Part shown: piece by piece, positions 34,911-44,039 of the stretch
Layout of the letters: the number at the start of each line of letters is the position of its first letter
How positions within the stretch are numbered: the first letter of the stretch is position 1
Source of the DNA: Dyadobacter sediminis
GTDB taxonomy: Bacteria; Bacteroidota; Bacteroidia; Cytophagales; Spirosomataceae
DNA length: 64,000 bases
Assembly (NCBI RefSeq): GCF_005860765.1
Contig: NZ_VCEI01000025.1
Location: 682,001-746,000, forward strand
Direction of reading: 5' to 3'
Notes under the pieces: model-generated
Databases searched by the model: none
What the model was told of the DNA's origin: nothing
Seen by the model: the letters and a program-made list of their open reading frames with translations, nothing else
Position numbers and translations under genes: made by a program

Positions 34911-37900
34911 ATGATGAATTTACCTTTACCAACTTCCTGTTTTACCCGTACGCGCCTGATCAGCCGGCGGCGGGTTGATTTAAAAATAATAGAAAGCACC
35001 GTGCACTGGCAAAAACGATCCGGTTTTTGGAAACTGTGTTTGATGATATCAGGCGTTCTGTTGCTTGCTGCATCTTCACTTCTGGCACAGCCAGCCATTG
35101 AATGGGACAAAGCCTATGAACCCGTTCCGGGCCTGACGCCCAAGATTGTATGTCCTACCGATGACGGCGGTATCATTGTAGGACGGGCATTGTATCCTTC
35201 CGACAATGCAAATTACATTGTTGTGAAATACGATGTAAACGGAAATAAAGAATGGGACAAAACATTTTCCGGAAACAAACAGGATAATCTGAACGCGATT
35301 ATTCAGACCTCCGATGGAGGCTATTTACTTGGCGGCTCCTCCAACTCGGATCCTGGCCAGGATAAAACCGATAATGCTTACGCATCTTCTGTGGATTACT
35401 GGATTGTCAAGATCTCGGCCAATGGCAGCAAAGAGTGGGACAAAACTTATGGCGGAAGCCGTGCTGATAATGTAAGATCCCTGAAGCAGACAAAGGATGG
35501 CGGTTATCTGGTTGGCGGTAATTCTCTTTCATCCAGGGATGGCATCAAGTCTGAATCCAGCAGAGGTGCGCATGATTTCTGGGTTATCAAAACTACTTCA
35601 GACGGCACCAAGGAATGGGATAAAACCATCGGAGGAAATATGGCGGACAGCCTGGTTTATGTGGACGAGACTGCCAGCGGAAATTACATTTTGGGCGGTA
35701 CCTCACTTTCAGGCATCAGTGGAGATAAAACGGATGGTGACGCAATCAATCATAACTTCTGGATTGTGCAATTGGCACCAGACGGCTCGAAGTTATGGGA
35801 CAAGTCGTTTAGCGGCTATAACTATGATAACATGAAATCCATGGAGCGTACTTCCGACGGAGGCTACATCATCGCCGGCGAGTCTTTTTCCCCGATCGGC
35901 GGGGACAAAACGGAAGATGCATTCGGTATGCGTGATTACTGGGTAATAAAGATCAATGCAAACGGAGACAAACAATGGGACAAAACACTTGGAGGAACAG
36001 GGAGAGAGCTTCTAGCTTCAGTGAAGCAAACGCCTGACGGCGGTTATATTGTCGGGGGCAGTTCCAGCTCGGATAAAAGTGGCAACAAGACGGAAGCACG
36101 TAAAGGATCTACGGATTACTGGATTGTAAAACTAAACGCAGATGGCAGCATAGCCTGGGACAAAACCATTGGCGGAGCAAGGGATACCAACAATCAGCTG
36201 ATTGGTGCTTTTCTTGCACGGGACGGAGGATACCTGCTGTGCGGAAATTCCGCAGGGGCTGCTACCGGCAATGACAGAACGGTGGCTATGTCCAATTCAC
36301 CCGAATTATGGGTCGTGAAGCTGGTTTCAGAAACCAATACCAAGGCACTGGCATTTTCTTCCGGCTCACTCAAGTTTATTAGCAACGGAAACAGCACAAT
36401 TCCAGCGCAATCCGTTAAGCTTTCGGCAAATACCGGAACGCCTGCTGTAACCCTTAAGAATTCGAAGGTTAGCTGGCTGACGCTTCCTGCACCTGCACGG
36501 GGCTCCTTGCCTTTTACGGTAAATTCCGCAGGCCTTTCTCCTGAAAAATATACCTCCCTCGTTGTAGCAACGGCTCCCGGTTATGCACGGGCATTGCTGA
36601 AAGTCAATCTGCATGTTAATGATGTAACGACGCCGCCTGTATTGAATTCCATCGGAGACAAGGAAGTAACTGCACCGGATACCCTTACATTTACAGCGAA
36701 GGCTACAACAGCAAACGGCCAAACCAAACGGTTTTCACTGATTGGCGCGCCTGAGGGAGCAACGATTGGCGAATCCGACGGGGTTTTCAGCTGGGCTCCT
36801 CTGGTTGCGGGCACTTACCGGTTTGTAGTCAGGATCAGCGTTGCTCAGGTACCGGAACTGTATGATGAGGAAACGATTTCCGTAAGAGTACTGAATCCGG
36901 CCGCTGCAACTTCCGTCCGCATCAATGCAGGCGGCGGTGCTTACGCCACGTCTGACGGGCGCATTTTTGAGGCGGATAACTATTACAGTGGCATCGACCG
37001 CACCAGCACGATTGGTGCTGACGTGGATATTCTGAGCACAACCGACGATGAGCTGTACCGTTCAGGACGCAGTTCGGATTACTTTAATTACAACATTCCG
37101 GTTACAAACGGCATTGTCAAAGTGACACTCCATTTTGCAGAAACCTACTGGGGTGTCTATCCCGGGCGTCCGGGCGACAAGGACAGGCGCCGGTTCAATG
37201 TGAGTGCGGAAGGCGTGGTGAAGCTGGACAATTACAGCATCATCGGCCATGCAGGCCAGCCTTTAAATGCCGTGCAGGAAACTTTTGAGGTGGTTGTTGT
37301 TGACGGCGTTCTTAATCTGGCTTTCAGGTCAACAGCTGAAATGCGCGACAAGCCGCGCGTGTCGGCCATTGAAGTGGAGTTTATCAATAATATACCAACC
37401 ATTATAACGCCGGTTGCGGATGCAGATGTCAGTTATGGCGTGAATGCCAGTACCAATTACGGAAATGAGCCTGCATTGAATGTTAAAGCAACGAGCGTTC
37501 CGGAGCTTCGACGGGTATCTTATCTCAAATTCTCGCTGGCCGATTTCAGCGATATAACCAATGCAAAGTTCCGCATCTACGGCTATAACCATCAGGCCGA
37601 CACCAGGGTTAATCTGAACTTGATCGGTCTGGACAATGACGACTGGACCGAAACCGGCATCACTGCCAGTAATGCCCCAACCGGCGTAATGACTGCATTG
37701 GGAACGTTGAGCGTGACGAGGAAACCGGAATACTTCGAAGTCGGCATTACAGAATTTGCCAGAGCCCAGCTTGCCCGGGACAAAACGCTGACCTTGCGGA
37801 TCGATCAGACCTTCGGCGGCAAAAGGATTATATTCAACAGCAGGGAAAACGCCGCATTCAGGCCGGAGCTGATCATCAATACGAGTGAGCCCGTGAATTC

Positions 37901-38213
37901 TGTTACCAGGCTTGCCGCGGAAGAATTGCCGAATAAAAACGCTGAAACGGACGCTGCAAGTTCTGTCATTTACCCCAATCCGGTTCGTACGCAATTCACG
38001 CTTCAGGTCGGAAACCAGCATCAGGAAGCGGTTGCTTTGCAGCTTTTCAATGAAGCCGGAAGGGCTTATAATATTAAAACGCCTGAAATGCTGCATGCAG
38101 GAGCCAAAGCCGAAATCAGCATTGCGGATCTTTCACTGGGTGAAGGAATTTATCTTCTGAAAGTACAGTCCATTTCCAGGTCGGAAGTGCTGAAAGTGAT
38201 GGTGGTGAAATAA
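34911..38213 (+). CDS. T9SS-secreted multidomain protein, copy 1 (propeller-BACON-Ig-malectin-CBM96)
   Basis: 1100 residues. A hydrophobic signal (LCLMISGVLLLAASSLLAQ) is preceded by an unusually long ~40-residue basic N-region. Residues 60-477 hold seven repeats of the type DGGYLLGGSSNS, DYWIVKISANGSKEWDKT, forming a likely seven-bladed propeller. Then a BACON-like domain (478-567), a putative Ig domain (571-660), a malectin domain (668-824: VRINAGGGAYATSDGRIFEA, SDYFNYNIPVTNG), a CBM96/DNRLRE-like domain (832-994) and a type A T9SS sorting domain (1017-1100: SSVIYPNPVRTQF, GIYLLKV). Malectin and CBM96 domains bind sugars, so it is probably a cell-surface glycan-binding or adhesive protein. 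No catalytic domain. Followed by a terminator and by paralogue copy 2. Confidence 0.9.
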   Translation: MMNLPLPTSCFTRTRLISRRRVDLKIIESTVHWQKRSGFWKLCLMISGVLLLAASSLLAQPAIEWDKAYEPVPGLTPKIVCPTDDGGIIVGRALYPSDNANYIVVKYDVNGNKEWDKTFSGNKQDNLNAIIQTSDGGYLLGGSSNSDPGQDKTDNAYASSVDYWIVKISANGSKEWDKTYGGSRADNVRSLKQTKDGGYLVGGNSLSSRDGIKSESSRGAHDFWVIKTTSDGTKEWDKTIGGNMADSLVYVDETASGNYILGGTSLSGISGDKTDGDAINHNFWIVQLAPDGSKLWDKSFSGYNYDNMKSMERTSDGGYIIAGESFSPIGGDKTEDAFGMRDYWVIKINANGDKQWDKTLGGTGRELLASVKQTPDGGYIVGGSSSSDKSGNKTEARKGSTDYWIVKLNADGSIAWDKTIGGARDTNNQLIGAFLARDGGYLLCGNSAGAATGNDRTVAMSNSPELWVVKLVSETNTKALAFSSGSLKFISNGNSTIPAQSVKLSANTGTPAVTLKNSKVSWLTLPAPARGSLPFTVNSAGLSPEKYTSLVVATAPGYARALLKVNLHVNDVTTPPVLNSIGDKEVTAPDTLTFTAKATTANGQTKRFSLIGAPEGATIGESDGVFSWAPLVAGTYRFVVRISVAQVPELYDEETISVRVLNPAAATSVRINAGGGAYATSDGRIFEADNYYSGIDRTSTIGADVDILSTTDDELYRSGRSSDYFNYNIPVTNGIVKVTLHFAETYWGVYPGRPGDKDRRRFNVSAEGVVKLDNYSIIGHAGQPLNAVQETFEVVVVDGVLNLAFRSTAEMRDKPRVSAIEVEFINNIPTIITPVADADVSYGVNASTNYGNEPALNVKATSVPELRRVSYLKFSLADFSDITNAKFRIYGYNHQADTRVNLNLIGLDNDDWTETGITASNAPTGVMTALGTLSVTRKPEYFEVGITEFARAQLARDKTLTLRIDQTFGGKRIIFNSRENAAFRPELIINTSEPVNSVTRLAAEELPNKNAETDAASSVIYPNPVRTQFTLQVGNQHQEAVALQLFNEAGRAYNIKTPEMLHAGAKAEISIADLSLGEGIYLLKVQSISRSEVLKVMVVK

Positions 38214-38237
38214 ATCAGTATAGCAAATAAAGGTTTC

Positions 38238-38267
38238 AAAAGCATCCGGATTTTTCCGGGTGCTTTT
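38238..38267 (+). terminator. Terminator of copy 1
   Basis: AAAAGCATCCGG, loop ATTTTT, CCGGGTGCTTTT: a 12-bp stem with one G-T type pair, then ATTCATT. Homologous to the hairpin at 34794, showing that the duplicated unit includes the terminator. Confidence 0.88.
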
Positions 38268-38280
38268 ATTCATTGCTTTG

Positions 38281-38343
38281 TAGTAAGCAGAGATAAACTT
38301 ACGCTTACCTTTATAATTGTTACATACTCACCTGAAATTATAA
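38281..38343 (+). promoter_or_regulatory. Conserved 5' leader of the second intact copy
   Basis: TAGTAAGCAG, TAAACTTACGCTTACCTTTA and ACTCACCTGAAATTATAA repeat the leader at 34836-34900 with few changes, ending 13 bp before the start codon. Each intact copy is therefore its own transcription unit. Confidence 0.6.
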
Positions 38344-38356
38344 CTGATTAATATTT

Positions 38357-41300
38357 ATGTATTTACATTTACCAGCTTCCTGTTTTCCCGACCTGAGCCC
38401 GATCAGCCGGCGGCGCATTGACTTACGGATTACTGAAATTGTCGGGCACTGGCAGAAGCAGTCCGCATTTTGGAATTTTTGCTTGATGAAACTGGGTGTT
38501 CTGTTGCTTGCTGCATCTTCACTCGCAGCACAGCCTGCCATTGAGTGGGATAAAACTTACGAGCCTGTTCCTGATTTCACACCGAGCGTCGTATGCGCTA
38601 CGGATGATGGCGGTATCATTGTGGGGCGATTACTGCCTTATCGTAACGATTCAGATTACAATGTTGCCAAATATGATACAGATGGAAATAAAGAATGGGA
38701 CAAAACATTTTCCGGAAATAAACAGGATAACCTGAACGCAATTATTCAGACCGCAGACGGAGGCTATTTACTGGGTGGCATTTCCAACTCCAATGACGGC
38801 CAGGATAAAACAGATGATGCTTATTCATCCTCTTTCGATTACTGGGTTATCAAAATTTCGGCCAATGGCACCAAACAATGGGACAAAACCTATGGAGGAA
38901 AAGGTGAAGATGTGCTGAATTCATTGAGGCAGACAAAGGATGGCGGATACATTCTTGGTGGAACTTCACTTACATCCATTGATGGTGTGAAGACTGAAGC
39001 CAGTAGAGGCGATTACGATTACTGGGTTATTAAAATCACATCAGACGGCACCAAAGAATGGGACAAAACCATTGGAGGAAGTGACAGAGATAATTTGGTT
39101 TATGTAGACCAGACTGCCAGCGGAAATTACATCCTGGGCGGTACCTCTTCTTCCTGGAAAAACGGAGATAAAACGAATTTGAATAGATATTCCGATTTCT
39201 GGATCGTACAACTGGCACCCAACGGTGCAAAACTGTGGGACAAGACTTACAGCGGCTCCAGTGTAGAAATATTACAGTCTATGGATCGTACTTCCGACGG
39301 CGGGTACATCCTGGGCGGCAATTCAAATTCGAATGCTGGCAAGAGCAAATCCGAACCCCATAATGGCTCCTATGATTTTTGGGTCGTTAAAATAAATGCA
39401 AACGGAGACAAGGAGTGGGATAGAACGCTTGGAGGAAACAAAGGAGAATTTTTAAAATCAGTTAAACAAACTCCTGACGGCGGCTATTTGGTCGGTGGTT
39501 ATTCCGCATCAATTGCAAGCGGCAACAAGACAGAAGCAAATAAAGGACTTAATGACTACTGGATTGTAAAACTGAACCCGGCCGGAACCATCGTGTGGGA
39601 CAAAACCGTGGGCGGAGCAAAAGAAACCGACAGTCAGCTGATTGCTGCACTCCCTGCTTGGGACGGCGGATACCTGCTGTGCGGAACTTCGGCAGGCATC
39701 CTTGCCGGCAATGACCGAATAGAGGCTTTTTCGTATGAAAGGGAATTGTGGGTAGTAAAGCTGGTTTCGGAAACCAATACCAAGGCATTGGCATTTTCTT
39801 CCGGCTCACTCAATTTTACCAATGACGGTGACATCACTACGCCGAAGCGATCCGTTAATCTTTCCGCCAATACCGGGACGCCTGCCGTAAAGCTCAGGAA
39901 GTCACAAGCGGACTGGCTGACGATTCCTGCGCCTTCACGTGGTTCTTTAGCGTTTACAGTGGATCCGGCAAGTCTTTTTCCTGCTAAATATACCTCCTAT
40001 GTGGCGGCAACTTCTCCCGGATATGCACGGGCAGTGTTGAACGTCAATCTTAACGTTAATGATGTAACTACGCCGCCAATACTGGATCCCATTCCTTACC
40101 AGGAATTAGCAGCCGGCGATACACTTGCATTTACGCCAAGGGCTACAATGGCTACCGGACAAACAAAACGGTATTCGCTGATAGGCGCACCTCAAGGTGC
40201 AACGATCAAATCATTCAGCGGCATTTTCAGCTGGGTACCTCAAAGTTCGGGTATTTACAAGTTTGTAGTCAGAATCAGCGTTGCTGCTGCACCGAAACTG
40301 TATGATGAGGAAACCGTTACGGTAAAAGTCGTGAATGCGGGCGGTGTAAATTCCGTCCGCATCAATGCAGGCGGTCGTGCTTACAAAACCTCCGACGGAC
40401 GTGTTTTTGAAGCGGATAATTATTATGAGGGCGTAGACCGCACCAGCACGATTGCTGACGTGGATATTCTGAACACGACAGATGACGAGCTGTACCGTTC
40501 AGGCCGCAGTTCGGATTACTTCAATTACAACATTCCGGTTACAAATGGCATTGTAAAGGTTACACTTCATTTTGCCGAAGTATACTGGGGCGTGTATGCC
40601 AACCGTCCGGCCGAGATAAACAGACGCCTGTTCAATGTGAGTGCGGAAGGAGCAGTGAAACTGAATAATTACAGCATCATCGGCCGTGCAGGCGGAGCTT
40701 TGCGTGCCGTACAGGAAACTTTTGAAGTAGAGGTTATTGACGGTGTACTTAATCTGGCTTTCAGGTCCACATCCGAAAGGCGCGACAAGCCGCGGGTATC
40801 GGCCATTGAAGTGGAATTTCTTGGATCGATGTCAACTGCTACTTTATCGCCGGTTGCGGATGCGGACGTCAGTTATGGTGTCAATGCCAATACCAATTAC
40901 GGAAATGAGCCTGCATTGAATGTTAAAGCAACGAGCGTTCCGGAACTGCAGCGGGTATCCTTTCTTAAATTTTCCCTGGCCGATTTCAGCGATATAACCA
41001 GCGCAAGATTCCGCATCTACGGCTATAACCATCAGGCCGACACCAGGGTTAATCTGAATTTGATCGGTCTGGACAATGACGACTGGACCGAAACCGGCAT
41101 CACTGCCAGTAATGCCCCAACCGGCGTAATGACTGCATTGGGAACGTTGAGCGTGACCCGAAAGCCGGAATACTTTGAAGTCGGCATTACAGAATTTGCC
41201 AGAGCCCAGCTTGCCCGGGACAAAACGCTGACCTTGCGGATCGATCAGACATTCGGCGGTAAAAGGATTATATTCAACAGCAGGGAAAACGCCGCATTCA

Positions 41301-41653
41301 GGCCGGAGCTGATCATCAATACGAGTGAGCCCGTGAATTCTGTTACCAGGCTTGCCGCGGAAGAAGTGGACAACAATACTGCTGAATCCGGCGCGGAAAG
41401 TTCTGTCATTTACCCCAATCCGGTGCGTACGCAATTCACGCTTCAGATCGGAAACCAGCATCAGGAAGCGGTTGCTTTGCAGCTTTTCAATGAAGCCGGA
41501 AGGGCTTACAACATCAAAACGCCTGAAATGCTGCACGCAGGAACCAAAGCCGAAATCAGCATTGCGGATCTTGCGCTGGATGAAGGAATTTATCTTCTGA
41601 AAGTACAGTCCATTTCCAGGTCGGAAGTGCTGAAAGTGATGGTGGTGAAATGA
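38357..41653 (+). CDS. T9SS-secreted multidomain protein, copy 2
   Basis: 1098 residues, paralogue of the gene at 34911 with the same domain order: long basic N-region, signal (GVLLLAASSLAAQ), seven propeller repeats, BACON-like, Ig-like, malectin (VRINAGGRAYKTSDGRVFEA), CBM96-like and T9SS sorting domain. The propeller repeats differ at many residues, while the last ~200 residues (from HQADTRVNLNLIGLDNDD on) are almost unchanged in protein and DNA. This suggests recent gene conversion of the 3' part and divergence of the exposed propeller. The cleaved sorting domain carries the same IYPNPVRTQF and ending KVMVVK. Function inferred as surface glycan binding. Confidence 0.9.
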   Translation: MYLHLPASCFPDLSPISRRRIDLRITEIVGHWQKQSAFWNFCLMKLGVLLLAASSLAAQPAIEWDKTYEPVPDFTPSVVCATDDGGIIVGRLLPYRNDSDYNVAKYDTDGNKEWDKTFSGNKQDNLNAIIQTADGGYLLGGISNSNDGQDKTDDAYSSSFDYWVIKISANGTKQWDKTYGGKGEDVLNSLRQTKDGGYILGGTSLTSIDGVKTEASRGDYDYWVIKITSDGTKEWDKTIGGSDRDNLVYVDQTASGNYILGGTSSSWKNGDKTNLNRYSDFWIVQLAPNGAKLWDKTYSGSSVEILQSMDRTSDGGYILGGNSNSNAGKSKSEPHNGSYDFWVVKINANGDKEWDRTLGGNKGEFLKSVKQTPDGGYLVGGYSASIASGNKTEANKGLNDYWIVKLNPAGTIVWDKTVGGAKETDSQLIAALPAWDGGYLLCGTSAGILAGNDRIEAFSYERELWVVKLVSETNTKALAFSSGSLNFTNDGDITTPKRSVNLSANTGTPAVKLRKSQADWLTIPAPSRGSLAFTVDPASLFPAKYTSYVAATSPGYARAVLNVNLNVNDVTTPPILDPIPYQELAAGDTLAFTPRATMATGQTKRYSLIGAPQGATIKSFSGIFSWVPQSSGIYKFVVRISVAAAPKLYDEETVTVKVVNAGGVNSVRINAGGRAYKTSDGRVFEADNYYEGVDRTSTIADVDILNTTDDELYRSGRSSDYFNYNIPVTNGIVKVTLHFAEVYWGVYANRPAEINRRLFNVSAEGAVKLNNYSIIGRAGGALRAVQETFEVEVIDGVLNLAFRSTSERRDKPRVSAIEVEFLGSMSTATLSPVADADVSYGVNANTNYGNEPALNVKATSVPELQRVSFLKFSLADFSDITSARFRIYGYNHQADTRVNLNLIGLDNDDWTETGITASNAPTGVMTALGTLSVTRKPEYFEVGITEFARAQLARDKTLTLRIDQTFGGKRIIFNSRENAAFRPELIINTSEPVNSVTRLAAEEVDNNTAESGAESSVIYPNPVRTQFTLQIGNQHQEAVALQLFNEAGRAYNIKTPEMLHAGTKAEISIADLALDEGIYLLKVQSISRSEVLKVMVVK

Positions 41654-41663
41654 GGCAACTTAG

Positions 41664-41717
41664 GAAATGCATTAAAAAAGCACCTGAAATATTTCAGGTG
41701 CTTTTTTAATGCATTTC
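41664..41717. terminator. 54-bp perfect palindrome, bidirectional terminator
   Basis: Two 27-base arms are exact reverse complements with no spacer: GAAATGCATTAAAAAAGCAC through CTGAAAT, then its mirror through TTTTTTAATGCATTTC. It sits between the convergent copy 2 gene and the lipoprotein gene at 41825, has A and T runs on both sides of the GC core and so can stop transcription in both directions. Confidence 0.9.
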
Positions 41718-41750
41718 TAGTAAATGGAAACAGACTTACGCTTACCTGAT
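41718..41750 (+). repeat. Stub of the duplicated gene leader
   Basis: TAGTAAATGGAAACAGACTTACGCTTACCT repeats the start of the leaders at 34836 and 38281 but no gene follows; the similarity ends after CTTACCT. It looks like the boundary of the duplicated unit, or the trace of a deleted fourth copy. Confidence 0.65.
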
Positions 41751-41824
41751 GAAGCTGAAACCGGCCCTGCACTTTCCGGAAACAGTCTTCTAGATCATAT
41801 CTTGCTGAAAAACAGCAATTGGTT

Positions 41825-42415
41825 TCAATGCATGTTGATGTAGCTTTGCGGGCTTTCGTGCGTTGTATGCACGGTGATGGCCGTACATTTCCCGCTGGCA
41901 CTGTCAATATCGAAGGTGATGCCTTTGTCGTTATCATCAAAAACCTGCAAGCCTTTCTGCCGGGCAGTGAGGTCGTCTACTTGTTTCAGCGTGTAATTTC
42001 TTTCAATGTCCGTCCGTGATGTACCGGCTGCAACGCCCTCGCTGGTTTTGAACCAGGGCGAGCTTACCATGATCTTTTTTATGCGGCTAACGTCATCGTT
42101 GCCCATATTACGGCCTGCAAAAACTGCTGTACGATGTTTGCTGGCATCTTTGCTATACCACGCCAACAACGCACTGCCCATGGCTGCATCCGATGAATCC
42201 GGACTTCCGAGCCTGACAATGGCACTGTCAACAGGCAAACCGATCGTCAGGTGCCCGATGCCTTTTCCCGGCGTTATCAGCTGATCCGGTTTTACGGCTG
42301 ATTCAGCGGAAGCGGAACCGGAACCGGTCGTATCCGTACTGGCGGATGCTTTATCTGCAGGTTTGTTACAGGCAAGCATGAGCATTACAATGGCTGTCGA
42401 GAATACGATCTTCAT
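41825..42415 (-). CDS. Small lipoprotein of unknown function
   Basis: 196 residues from the ATG at 42415, which gives the SPII signal MKIVFSTAIVMLMLAC. A Ser/Ala/Thr-rich linker follows, then PGKGIGHLTIGLPVDSAIVR, LGSPDSSDAAMGSALLAWYS and a beta-rich part. The motif order resembles the small secreted protein at 22072, both perhaps BamE-like. It starts 35 bp after the stop of the OmpA-family gene on the same strand, so co-transcription is likely. Confidence 0.68.
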   Translation of the reverse strand: MKIVFSTAIVMLMLACNKPADKASASTDTTGSGSASAESAVKPDQLITPGKGIGHLTIGLPVDSAIVRLGSPDSSDAAMGSALLAWYSKDASKHRTAVFAGRNMGNDDVSRIKKIMVSSPWFKTSEGVAAGTSRTDIERNYTLKQVDDLTARQKGLQVFDDNDKGITFDIDSASGKCTAITVHTTHESPQSYINMH

Positions 42416-42450
42416 ACAAAAGAAACGGGTGTGATCCTTAACGGTCATGC

Positions 42451-43770
42451 CTACAGCTTGATAAATTCCACCCGCCGGTTGTTGGCTTTGCCTGCCGGCG
42501 TGTCATTGGTATCGATCGGCTGGGATTTTCCTTTTCCGCTGCTTTGCATCCGGGAAGCGTCAATGCCGAATGTCGTAGTGAGGGTTTCCTTTACGGAAGC
42601 AGCCCTGCGCACCGAAAGGTCCTGATTCGCATGGTCATCTCCGTCTGCATCCGTATGGCCTACAATCTGGATTCGAAGGGAAGTATTTTCTTTCAACAGT
42701 TGGGCAATATCCTGCAAACTGCCGAACGACTCGGGCTTGATCCGGTCGCTGTTCACATCAAAAAGGATTCCGTTTGTGCTGAATTTGCCTTCCGTCAGCA
42801 GCTTGTTGCGGAGGTTGGGAGCGCCGACCGCAAGCCGGATGTCGCCCATGAAAAAAGCGCCTTCCTTGTGGTCGTATTCGGGATTGCTTGATGAAAATAC
42901 CAGTGTATTCATCACCGCATTGGCATCCAGTGCCCGGGGAAGATCCAGAACTTTGGTACTGTCAAAATACACGCGCACCCGTTGCTTTTGCCGCCATATG
43001 GAAATTTTTACAGAAGGCTTGTCCGGCATGTTGAATTCGGCCACATTGGATTTGGACTGACTGCCGATCAGGTTGGTGGAATAGTACATGGAACCCTTGC
43101 TGGATGCGGGCTGAAGCGTAAGCTTGAAATTCGCTGCATCGCCGATCTGTCCGACTTCTCCCCATCTGAATTTCTCATCGGTGTCTTTGGTCTGAAGCAG
43201 GCTCACCGTCCACTGCCCGATTCCCGCCACGTGCTGATTGGCCAGCAATTCCAGCTGAAGCGTGAAGTTCTCCGGCAGATTGTCATGAATATATTCCGGA
43301 TAAAAAATGCCGCTTTGACCCATTCGCAGCCACTTGCCTTCCCGGTTCACAATCGTTACCAGCTCGGCACCGGAACGCGTATTCCAGTTTGAGGGAAAGT
43401 CGCCCAGCGCATCCCGGGAAAAATCTTCGTGAACGATCACTTTTTCACCGGCAATGAAATCAAACCTGGAGTAGGAGTTGATATCCCGTACCGGCGCAGC
43501 CGTTGTAGCCGGCGCAGCCTGTGTGCCCGCCGGAGCAGTGCTTTCAGGAGAAGTGCTTGCCGGCGTTTCTGTCACGACTTTTTCATTTTCGGCTGTCTTT
43601 TCTTTGGCCGTCTCGTTTTTTGGTTTCTTTTTCTGGGTTGCCTTGTCTATGGACTCGTCTATTTTATCCACCACTTTCTGCTCCATTCGGTTGCGGACAC
43701 GGTCCAGAAGCTGAGCCTGGCCAGGCGCACAGTAAGTACTGACCAGTAAAATCAACATGTACTTTTTCAT
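42451..43770 (-). CDS. OmpA-family outer-membrane protein
   Basis: 439 residues from the ATG at 43770, giving the signal MKKYMLILLVSTYCAPGQAQ. A basic/acidic low-complexity region (about 40-110, Lys, Glu, Thr, Ala, Pro rich) leads to a beta-sandwich of laminin-G/jelly-roll type (about 115-325: VIVHEDFSRDALGDFPSNWN), then the OmpA peptidoglycan-binding domain (335-439: GILFDVNSDRIKPES, IQIVGHTDADGDDHANQDLS, RRAASVKETL, KANNRRVEFIKL). It would anchor the envelope through diaminopimelate binding. Upstream partner of the lipoprotein at 41825. Confidence 0.88.
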   Translation of the reverse strand: MKKYMLILLVSTYCAPGQAQLLDRVRNRMEQKVVDKIDESIDKATQKKKPKNETAKEKTAENEKVVTETPASTSPESTAPAGTQAAPATTAAPVRDINSYSRFDFIAGEKVIVHEDFSRDALGDFPSNWNTRSGAELVTIVNREGKWLRMGQSGIFYPEYIHDNLPENFTLQLELLANQHVAGIGQWTVSLLQTKDTDEKFRWGEVGQIGDAANFKLTLQPASSKGSMYYSTNLIGSQSKSNVAEFNMPDKPSVKISIWRQKQRVRVYFDSTKVLDLPRALDANAVMNTLVFSSSNPEYDHKEGAFFMGDIRLAVGAPNLRNKLLTEGKFSTNGILFDVNSDRIKPESFGSLQDIAQLLKENTSLRIQIVGHTDADGDDHANQDLSVRRAASVKETLTTTFGIDASRMQSSGKGKSQPIDTNDTPAGKANNRRVEFIKL

Positions 43771-43987
43771 TTGAAATGGGTTTGTAATTTTAGGGTAAGC
43801 CGGCCGCAAAGTTACAGGCCGCATGACCTGAATCTGCTGTTGATTTGCTTTGAAGCGGCTTTTTGATGTTCTGAACAGGTACTATCCGATTCTGAGTGCA
43901 AGATAGGATATTTATGTGACCGAATTTATACTTGAAACATACAAACGGATTTCGGGATCATAATGGCTTGTATGCCCGCAGTTCTGG

Positions 43988-44017
43988 TTGGGAACAAAAT
44001 GAAATGGTTTAGTTTTA
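43988..44017 (+). promoter_or_regulatory. Candidate promoter of arr
   Basis: TTG at 43988, a 19-bp spacer, then TAGTTTTA at 44010-44017, seven of eight matches to the Bacteroidota -7 box TAnnTTTG with the preferred spacing. The start codon is 23 bp downstream, implying a short leader. Confidence 0.5.
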
Positions 44018-44039
44018 CAAAATAAACAGGAATAGCTGA

